Assembly (NCBI GenBank): GCA_964645155.1
Contig: CAZYBG010000051.1
Coordinates: 1-20,947, forward strand
Length of the DNA stretch: 20,947 nucleotides
Direction: 5' to 3'
Source of the DNA: CAZYBG01 sp964645155
GTDB lineage: Bacteria > Pseudomonadota > Alphaproteobacteria > Rhodobacterales > Rhodobacteraceae
Shown piece by piece: positions 15,699 through 20,947 of this stretch (its first letter is position 1; the number at the start of each line of letters is the position of its first letter). Under the pieces are notes generated by a model that saw only the letters and a list, made by a program, of their open reading frames with translations, searched no databases and was not told where the DNA came from. The position numbers and the translations under genes were made by a program.

Positions 15699-16617
15699 AG
15701 CCCCCGCCACGAGCTTTGCGATCGACGCCGCGCTGAAGCCGCCGCGCAACCAGTGGTGGGACGTCTGGCAGCAGTTCAAGACCCACCGCGGCGCGCTTCT
15801 GGGGCTGGTGATCTTCCTGACGATCGTGCTCGCCACGATCGTCGGCCCCTATCTGTGGACGATCGACCCCACCTTCATCGACATCCGCGCCCGCAACCAG
15901 GGCCCGTCGCTCGCCCATCCGCTCGGCACCGACCAGCTCGGCCGCGACATGCTCGCGCGGATGATGGCGGGCGGCCAGGTGTCGATCGCGGTGGGGCTGA
16001 CGGCAATGCTGCTCGGCCTGGTCCTTGGCACGCTGATCGGCGTCCTCGCCGGCTATTTCCGCGCGCTCGACGGCCTTCTGATGCGCACGACCGACCTGTT
16101 CCTCGCGCTGCCGCTGCTGCCGCTCCTGCTCGTCATGGTGCTGTTCTTCCGCGAGCCGCTGGCCCGCGCCTATGGCCCCGAGACCGGGACCTTCGTGCTG
16201 ATCGTCTTCGCCATCGGCGTGACCTCGTGGATGCAGACCGCCCGCATCGTGCGCGGCGACGTCCTCGCGCTCAAGGAACGCGAGTTCGTCCTCGCCGCCC
16301 GCTCGATCGGCACGCCGCCGCGGCGGATGATCACCCGCCACATCCTGCCGAACGTGATGAGCCCGATCATGGTCTCGGCCACGCTCGGCATCGCCAACGC
16401 GATCATCACCGAAAGCGCGCTGTCGTTCCTTGGCCTCGGCTTCCCGCCCGACTTCCCGACCTGGGGCCGGCTGCTCTTCGACGCGGTCGACTACATCCGC
16501 GACTATCCCGGCCGGGTGATCTGGCCGGGCCTCGCGATCTCGCTCGTCGTGCTCAGCGTCAACTATATCGGCGACGGTCTGCGCGACGCGCTCGACCCGC
16601 GCATCCGGGGGCGGTGA
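15691..16617 (+). CDS. Peptide ABC transporter permease (DppC/OppC type)
   Basis: This is the second permease subunit, 308 residues and normal in length for DppC. It has a cytoplasmic N-terminus (residues 1-33), a first helix at about 34-55, and HPLGTDQLGRDMLARMMAGG (76-95), the hallmark that follows the first periplasmic loop of OppC-type subunits. Further helices lie at about 98-122, 133-153, 166-180, 225-248 and 276-292. The EAA loop is EFVLAARSIGTPPRRMITRH (198-217). It ends with DALDPRIRGR, typical of the family. The start overlaps the previous permease stop by 8 nt, so both permeases are probably translationally coupled. It is the last gene of the operon; kynU follows on the opposite strand 92 nt away. 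Confidence 0.95.
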   Translation: MTEAPATSFAIDAALKPPRNQWWDVWQQFKTHRGALLGLVIFLTIVLATIVGPYLWTIDPTFIDIRARNQGPSLAHPLGTDQLGRDMLARMMAGGQVSIAVGLTAMLLGLVLGTLIGVLAGYFRALDGLLMRTTDLFLALPLLPLLLVMVLFFREPLARAYGPETGTFVLIVFAIGVTSWMQTARIVRGDVLALKEREFVLAARSIGTPPRRMITRHILPNVMSPIMVSATLGIANAIITESALSFLGLGFPPDFPTWGRLLFDAVDYIRDYPGRVIWPGLAISLVVLSVNYIGDGLRDALDPRIRGR

Positions 16618-16680
16618 GGGCGGCGCTGGGTGCGCCCGCGGAGGCAGCGGACGGATCGCCGGGTGAGGCGCGCCCGCCGT

Positions 16681-16710
16681 GCGCCAGGGCCCGACGGCCT
16701 GTCGGTGCGC
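16681..16710. terminator. Possible bidirectional hairpin between dppC-type gene and kynU
   Basis: CCGAC (16691-16695) and GTCGG (16701-16705) form a stem around a 5-nt loop, and GCGC at 16681-16684 and 16707-16710 can extend it after an internal loop. It sits in the 92-nt convergent gap, where a terminator for both strands would be expected. There is no T-run and the stem is short. Confidence 0.3.
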
Positions 16711-17903
16711 TACGTCACCGCCGCCCGCCGCCGGTACTCCTCGCGTTCCCAGAGCCGACCCGCCATCACCTCGGCCAGCACCGCTACCGCGCGGTCGACC
16801 TCCGCCATGCCGATGTAGAGCGGAGTGAAGCCGAAGCGCAGGGTGTCGGGCGCGCGGAAGTCGCCCACCACGCCGCGGGCGATCAGCGCCTGCATGATCG
16901 CGTAGCCCTCGGGGTGGCGGAAGCTCACCTGGCTGCCGCGCCCCTCCGGGTCGCGCGGCGAGGCCAGTTCCAGCCCCGCGCAGGCCGCCTCGACGCCGGC
17001 GATGAACGCCTCGGTCAGGTCGATCGACCGGGCCCGCACGTCGCGGATGTCGGCGATGTCCCAGACCTCCATCGCCGCCTCCAGCGCGGCCAGCTGCAGG
17101 ATCGGCGGCGTGCCGACGCGCATCCGCTCGATGCCGCGGCCGGGGCGGTAGTCGAGGTCGAAGGCGAAGGGCGCCTCGTGCCCGAGCCAGCCCGACAGCG
17201 CCGGGCGCGCCGCCTCGGCATGGCGCGGCGCGACGTAGATGAAGGCCGGGCCGCCGGGGCCGGAATTGAGGTACTTGTAGCTGCAGCCGACCGCGAAATC
17301 CGCGCCCGTGCCGGCCAGATCCACCGGCAGCGCGCCCGCCGAATGCGCCAGATCCCAGACCGTCAGCGCGGCCGCCGCATGGGCCTTCGCCGTCAGGCGC
17401 GCCATGTCGTGCCTGCGGCCGGTGCGGTAGTCGACCTCGGTCAGCATCAGCACCGCGACCTCGGGCCCGATGGCGTCCTCGACCGCATCCGGCGCGACGG
17501 TGCGCAGCCGGTAGCCGTCGCCCAGCGTGCGCACCAGCCCGTCCGCGATGTAGAGGTCGGAGGGGAAGTTGCCGGTGTCCGACAGGATCACCCGCCGGTC
17601 GGGCACCATCTCCAGCGCCGAGGCCAGCGCCTGATAGACCTTGATCGACAGCGTGTCGCCCATCACGACGGTGCCGGGCCCGGCCCCGATCAGCCGCCCG
17701 ACCCGGTCGCCAACGCGGCCCGGCAGGTCGATCCAGCCGGCGCGGTTCCAGGCGGTGATCAGCATCCCGCCCCACTCCGCCTCCATCGCCTGCCGGACCC
17801 GCGCCACCGCCGCGCGCGGCAGCGGCCCGAGCGAGTTGCCGTCGAGATAGACGAGCCCCGCGGGCAGGTCGAAGAGCGCGCGCGTCGCGGCGAAATCGGT
17901 CAT
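16710..17903 (-). CDS. kynU: Kynureninase
   Basis: Kynureninase is a cytosolic PLP enzyme that splits L-kynurenine into anthranilate and alanine in tryptophan breakdown. The 397 residues carry the family's clear motifs: YLDGNSLGPLP (19-29), DTLSIKVYQALASAL (83-97), SDTGNFPSDLYIADGL (108-123), WDLAHSAGALPVDL (183-196, with the PLP-contacting Asp184), CSYKYLNSGPGGPAF (207-221, with PLP lysine K210), and MRVGTPPILQL (261-271). ATG at 17903 has GGAGG about 7 nt upstream. No kynA or kynB is visible in the window, so the rest of the kynurenine pathway must lie elsewhere. It is convergent with the peptide importer and lies 146 nt downstream of the DUF1194 gene. Confidence 0.96.
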   Translation of the reverse strand: MTDFAATRALFDLPAGLVYLDGNSLGPLPRAAVARVRQAMEAEWGGMLITAWNRAGWIDLPGRVGDRVGRLIGAGPGTVVMGDTLSIKVYQALASALEMVPDRRVILSDTGNFPSDLYIADGLVRTLGDGYRLRTVAPDAVEDAIGPEVAVLMLTEVDYRTGRRHDMARLTAKAHAAAALTVWDLAHSAGALPVDLAGTGADFAVGCSYKYLNSGPGGPAFIYVAPRHAEAARPALSGWLGHEAPFAFDLDYRPGRGIERMRVGTPPILQLAALEAAMEVWDIADIRDVRARSIDLTEAFIAGVEAACAGLELASPRDPEGRGSQVSFRHPEGYAIMQALIARGVVGDFRAPDTLRFGFTPLYIGMAEVDRAVAVLAEVMAGRLWEREEYRRRAAVT

Positions 17904-18049
17904 GGTCCGGTCCTCCCTCGACGCCGAGCGAAGCTTGTCCGCGACCGCCCCGTCAAGCCGCCCTGCCGCCGCGCGGCCCGAAAGCCCGCCGGACCGGTGC
18001 GCCCCCGCCATGCGGGAGCCGCCCGGGCGACGCGAGGGGCGCGCCGCCT

Positions 18050-18853
18050 TCAGCGAAAATCCCAGCCCCGCCGCTGCTCCCAGATCCGCTCGCCGACAAG
18101 GCAGTCGTAGCCCGCGGCCGGGCTCGACTGCCCCGACATCTGCGCCGGCTTCAGCCCGGCAGCGGCGAGGCCCGAGATCTCGAGGACCAGCTTGCGCCGC
18201 ACCGCGCCGGCGAATTCCGCCCAGTCCCGCACCGGCAGGACGAAGGCGCCCGGCCCGCCGATCACGCAGGCCTCGTAGTAGCGGTCGAGGTCGGCGATGT
18301 TCCACGACCCGACCGCGCCCTCGGCCGTCATCAGTGGCAGGCCGTTGATGGTGATGCCGCCTGCGACCAGGCGGTCGCGCATCTCGATCACCGGCGGGCC
18401 CTGGTTGTTCGGCCCGTCGCCCGAGATGTCGACCACCTGCCGAAGCGCGGTGAACGGGCTGTCGGCGAAGAGCCCCTCGGCGAACAGCAGCGCCCCCGAG
18501 ATCGAGGTGCGCCGCATCGTCGTCGACCCCGCCGCGATCCTGTCGGCGAAGGCGGCGGCGTCGGCCGGCGTCTCGATCATCGTCCAGCCGACGGTCAGCC
18601 GCTGCGACCCCTCGCCCGCCCATTCGACATAGGCCAGCCCGATCCGCCCCAGATAGCCCGAGGTGATCGCCACCATCACATCGCGGCTGTTGAGCGCCGC
18701 GGCATAGCCCCGCCGCTGCAATTCCAGCTCGTCCGCCGACATCGACCGCGATACGTCGACGGCAAGGATCAGCGCCAGGTCGACCTCGGGCCGGTCCTGC
18801 GCCCGCGCCGGCAGGGCGGCCAGGACGAGGGCGAGGACAAGGGCGCGCAACAT
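18050..18853 (-). CDS. Secreted DUF1194 protein with von Willebrand factor A-like fold
   Basis: The 267-residue protein has a Sec signal peptide (MLRALVLALVLAALPARA, cleavage before Gln19) and then a vWA-like domain. A MIDAS-type DxSxS sequence is present at D33, S35 and S37 (LAVDVSRSMS in context), and VVDISGDGPNNQG at 140-152 provides a further conserved acidic site. These are hallmarks of DUF1194, a group common in Rhodobacterales and Rhizobiales with no known function. Two cysteines in the C-terminal part (C196, C251) could form a disulfide in the periplasm. The start at 18853 gives the complete signal peptide. It is 87 nt downstream of dnaB and 146 nt upstream of kynU, with no evident functional link to either. 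Confidence 0.92.
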   Translation of the reverse strand: MLRALVLALVLAALPARAQDRPEVDLALILAVDVSRSMSADELELQRRGYAAALNSRDVMVAITSGYLGRIGLAYVEWAGEGSQRLTVGWTMIETPADAAAFADRIAAGSTTMRRTSISGALLFAEGLFADSPFTALRQVVDISGDGPNNQGPPVIEMRDRLVAGGITINGLPLMTAEGAVGSWNIADLDRYYEACVIGGPGAFVLPVRDWAEFAGAVRRKLVLEISGLAAAGLKPAQMSGQSSPAAGYDCLVGERIWEQRRGWDFR

Positions 18854-18922
18854 GGCCGAACTCTGCCTTTCCGGTCGCCGCGCTGTCCAATCACAACCGG
18901 CGCGGCCGGCGACTTTTCCGCA

Positions 18923-18938
18923 CCCGCGGCCGCGCGGG
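18923..18938 (-). terminator. Short GC hairpin right after dnaB
   Basis: CCCGCG (18923-18928) and CGCGGG (18933-18938) pair as a 6-bp stem with a 4-nt loop, two bases after the dnaB stop. An A-rich rather than T-rich stretch follows on the minus strand, so intrinsic termination is doubtful. Confidence 0.3.
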
Positions 18939-18940
18939 CG

Positions 18941-20434
18941 TCAGAACCCGTCGCCCCCAACCTGCTGCCAGGGCTTCACCAGGTTCGAGAACCGCGTGAA
19001 GCGGCCCTCGAAGGCCAGTTCCACCGTGCCGATCGGCCCGTGGCGCTGCTTGCCGATGACCAGTTCGGCCTTGCCGTGCAGCGCCTCCATCTCCTGCTGC
19101 CACTTCGCCATCTTCTCGAGCTCGTGGTCGCCGGGCTTCTCGCGCTCCTTGTAGTACTCCTCGCGGAACACGAACATCACCACGTCGGCGTCCTGCTCGA
19201 TCGAGCCCGATTCGCGCAGGTCGGACAGCTGCGGCCGCTTGTCCTCGCGGTTCTCGACCTGGCGCGACAGCTGCGAGAGCGCGACGACGGGAATGTCGAG
19301 TTCCTTGGCGATCGCCTTCAGGCCTTGCGTGATCTCGCTCACCTCGTTCACCCGGTTGTCCTTGGCCGAGGCGGGCCGGACCAGCTGCAGGTAGTCGACG
19401 AAGAGCACGTCGAGCCCATGCTCGCGCTTGAGCCGGCGGGCGCGGGCGGCAAGCTGGCTGATCGGCAGCGCGGGCGTGTCGTCGATGAAGAGCGGGCAGG
19501 CCTCGAGCGTCTTCGCCGCCTCGACGAAGCGGCGGAACTCGGCCTCGGTCATGTCGCCACGGCGGATCTGTTCGCTCGGCACCTCGGCGGCCTCCGACAG
19601 CACGCGCGCGGCAAGCTGTTCGGATGACATCTCGAGACTGAAGAACCCCACGACACCGCCATTCACCGTGCCTTCGGTGCCGTCCGGGCGCAGGCCCTTC
19701 TGGTAATGGCGCGCGATGTTGAACGCGATGTTGGTGGCGAGCGATGTCTTGCCCATCGATGGACGCCCGGCAAGGATCAACAGGTCGGACTTGTGCAAGC
19801 CCCCAAGCTTCTTGTCGAGATCATCAAGCCCCGTCGCCACTCCGGACAGCCCGCCGTCGCGCAGGTAGGCGGCATTGGCCACGTTGATGGCACTGGTCGC
19901 CGCCGACAAGAACGACTGAAAACCCTGCGTGACCTGTCCGGTTTCGCCCATCAGGTAAAGCTGCTGTTCCGCTTCGACAATCTGGTCGCGCGGTTCGCTG
20001 TCGGCGGTCACGCGGGCCGCCTTGTCGGCGATGTTGCGTCCCAGATCGATCAACTGCCGCCGCATCGCCAGATCGCGGATCAGTTCGGCGTAATCCTTGG
20101 CGGCATAGGTCGAAATCGCCGCTGCTGCGAGCCGCACAAGATACGCCGGGCCGCCCAGTTCCTTCAGACCGGAATCCTCGGCTAGGAAATTCGCCAACGT
20201 CACGGGGGTGACCAGCTTGTTGTCCGACAGCCGCGCCACGGCGGTCTCAAAGATGCGGCGGTGGACGGGGTCGAAGAAATGGCCGGGCTGCACGATTTGC
20301 GCGACCCGGTCATAGACCTGATCATTGGTCAGAAGCGCGCCCAGAAGTTGCTGTTCGGCTTCGATCGAATGGGGCAGCGTTCCCGTGGCCGCGTCGTCCT
20401 GGGCGGCGGGGGTAAGGCCTGTGATCTGGTTCAT
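18941..20434 (-). CDS. dnaB: Replicative DNA helicase DnaB
   Basis: DnaB is the hexameric helicase that unwinds DNA at the replication fork. The 497-residue product has the DnaB N-terminal domain (PHSIEAEQQLLGALL from residue 21), a linker, and the RecA-like domain with Walker A GRPSMGKT (223-230), FSLEMSSEQL (265-274), Walker B LFVDYLQL (344-351), LSQLSRQVE (386-394) and SDLRESGSIEQDADVV (404-419). ATG at 20434 is preferred: GGGAG lies 5 nt upstream, while ATG at 20449 would overlap that site. Codon use changes abruptly near residue 275 (about 19,612). Glu is GAA in 10 of 13 cases before it but in 5 of 26 after it, and Asp GAT disappears after it. The protein itself is intact with no frameshift. 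Confidence 0.97.
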   Translation of the reverse strand: MNQITGLTPAAQDDAATGTLPHSIEAEQQLLGALLTNDQVYDRVAQIVQPGHFFDPVHRRIFETAVARLSDNKLVTPVTLANFLAEDSGLKELGGPAYLVRLAAAAISTYAAKDYAELIRDLAMRRQLIDLGRNIADKAARVTADSEPRDQIVEAEQQLYLMGETGQVTQGFQSFLSAATSAINVANAAYLRDGGLSGVATGLDDLDKKLGGLHKSDLLILAGRPSMGKTSLATNIAFNIARHYQKGLRPDGTEGTVNGGVVGFFSLEMSSEQLAARVLSEAAEVPSEQIRRGDMTEAEFRRFVEAAKTLEACPLFIDDTPALPISQLAARARRLKREHGLDVLFVDYLQLVRPASAKDNRVNEVSEITQGLKAIAKELDIPVVALSQLSRQVENREDKRPQLSDLRESGSIEQDADVVMFVFREEYYKEREKPGDHELEKMAKWQQEMEALHGKAELVIGKQRHGPIGTVELAFEGRFTRFSNLVKPWQQVGGDGF

Positions 20435-20487
20435 GGCTGCTCCCTGCATTCTGCGTCCGGTCTGGTGCCGGTGGTGCACTTGCCTAG

Positions 20488-20499
20488 ACCCGCGCGGGT
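20488..20499. promoter_or_regulatory. 12-bp perfect palindrome in the dnaB leader
   Basis: ACCCGCGCGGGT is a perfect 12-bp palindrome lying 53-65 nt before the dnaB start, downstream of the candidate -10 element. It could be an operator for a dimeric regulator. Chance occurrence in GC-rich DNA cannot be excluded. Confidence 0.3.
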
Positions 20500-20509
20500 G
20501 CGCTGGCAA

Positions 20510-20517
20510 ATTGTATA
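20510..20517 (-). promoter_or_regulatory. Candidate -10 element of a dnaB promoter
   Basis: On the minus strand this reads TATACAAT, with TATACA at 20517-20512 matching 5 of 6 of the -10 consensus. It is one of the few AT-rich spots in the 178-nt pyrE-dnaB gap. A 17-nt spacer leads to CGTCCA, a poor -35, so the promoter may need an activator. Confidence 0.45.
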
Positions 20518-20519
20518 GT

Positions 20520-20552
20520 CCTGTGGACTGCCTGTGGACGGCCTGTGGATAT
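20520..20552 (-). repeat. Three tandem 11-bp repeats resembling DnaA boxes upstream of dnaB
   Basis: CCTGTGGACTG (20520-20530), CCTGTGGACGG (20531-20541) and CCTGTGGATAT (20542-20552) are direct repeats with an exact 11-bp period. Read on the minus strand, each contains TCCACAGG. The outermost, ATATCCACA (20552-20544), matches 8 of 9 positions of the DnaA-box consensus TTWTNCACA; the other two match 6 of 9. They abut the candidate -10 element of dnaB on its upstream side. Confidence 0.6.
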
Positions 20553-20612
20553 GGCGCATGTTGCGGCACCCGTGGGGCTGCCGTCAATATCTTGCAGGTT
20601 CGCGCAGAAATT

Positions 20613-20947
20613 TCAGGCGCGGGCGGCCTGCCACGCGCGCGGATCGGCAAGGAAACTTTCCACCTCGCTCAGCGTTTCGGCATCAAAGCTGCGTGCCGAC
20701 CGGGCTTCGGCCAGCACATCGTGCCATGTGCACAGGTGATGCAGCGCGATGCCGTGGTCGCCCAGCGTCTTTTCCGTTTCCGGAAAGATCCCGTAGTAGA
20801 AGATCACCGCCGTGTGGTGGCAGGTGGCCCCGGTGTCGCGGATCGCGTCCACGAAGCTGATCTTGGATCCGCCATCGGTGGTCAGGTCCTCCCCCAGCAA
20901 CACGCGCTGGCCCTCATGCATCGCGCCTTCGATCCGCGCGTTGCGCC
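20613..20947 (-). CDS. pyrE: Orotate phosphoribosyltransferase, C-terminal part (N-terminus outside window)
   Basis: PyrE makes orotidine monophosphate from orotate and PRPP in pyrimidine synthesis. The window holds the last 111 codons of the gene, plus 2 bases of another, ending with TGA at 20613-20615; the frame is open to the window edge, so the ATG at 20921 is internal, not the start. The PRPP-binding motif is seen as RVLLGEDLTTDGGS, followed by FVDAIRDTGA, the conserved segment after the loop. Glu and other codon choices match the 5' half of dnaB rather than the rest of the window (GAA 6 of 9 Glu codons). The order pyrE then dnaB on the same strand is common in Rhodobacteraceae. The remaining part of the protein (about half) lies outside. 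Confidence 0.93.
   Translation of the reverse strand, partial: RNARIEGAMHEGQRVLLGEDLTTDGGSKISFVDAIRDTGATCHHTAVIFYYGIFPETEKTLGDHGIALHHLCTWHDVLAEARSARSFDAETLSEVESFLADPRAWQAARA

Noticed and set aside
16710..18890. Possible fusion of kynureninase with an N-terminal extension through the DUF1194 region
   Set aside because: The frame is open by chance. The extension is antisense-like low-complexity sequence overlapping a complete DUF1194 gene, and kynU has its own ATG with a strong ribosome site at 17903.
20613..20921. A separate small gene starting at ATG 20921
   Set aside because: The frame continues upstream to the window edge, and the sequence is the PRPP-binding C-terminal part of orotate phosphoribosyltransferase, so the ATG is internal.

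Overview
The window looks like chromosomal DNA of a high-GC alphaproteobacterium, most likely a member of the Rhodobacteraceae. Hand-counted lines give about 67-73% GC over most of it. The pyrE-dnaB order, a DUF1194 secreted vWA protein, a DUF924 protein beside lpdA, and queA beside housekeeping genes all fit that family. I see 18 protein genes, two of them cut by the window ends. I see no tRNA, rRNA, CRISPR array, insertion sequence or phage gene.

Layout. (a) 1-6503, all minus strand. Read in the direction of transcription: a dihydrofolate-reductase-fold protein, a DCC-family (DUF393) redox protein, a saccharopine-dehydrogenase/DUF4166 protein that starts at TTG and overlaps it by 8 nt, queA (queuosine synthesis), an MFS transporter, a DUF924 protein and lpdA (dihydrolipoyl dehydrogenase, truncated by the window start). 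(b) 6710-10536, minus strand: an ArgE-like deacetylase, a DadA-like FAD oxidoreductase and an M20 aminoacylase/hippurate hydrolase-like enzyme. (c) 10754-16617, plus strand, divergent from (b): a complete peptide-type ABC importer in the order ATPase-ATPase-binding protein-permease-permease. (d) 16710-18853, minus strand: kynureninase and a secreted vWA-like DUF1194 protein. (e) 18941-20947, minus strand: dnaB and the 3' part of pyrE.

Blocks (b) and (c) read as one functional module. The importer would bring in peptides or N-acyl amino acids, two M20 hydrolases would remove acyl groups or cleave the amide bond, and an amino-acid oxidase-like flavoprotein could oxidise the amine product. Kynureninase lies next to it but convergent, so its membership is only suggested by position.

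I found no clear new defence or mobile system. The strongest unusual signals are three. First, there is an abrupt change of base composition and codon choice inside dnaB at about 19,600-19,640, which looks like a recombination or assembly junction. Second, three 11-bp-phased DnaA-box-like repeats sit upstream of dnaB over a candidate -10 element. Third, a cluster of GC-rich hairpins lies between the binding-protein gene and the first permease gene of the ABC operon.
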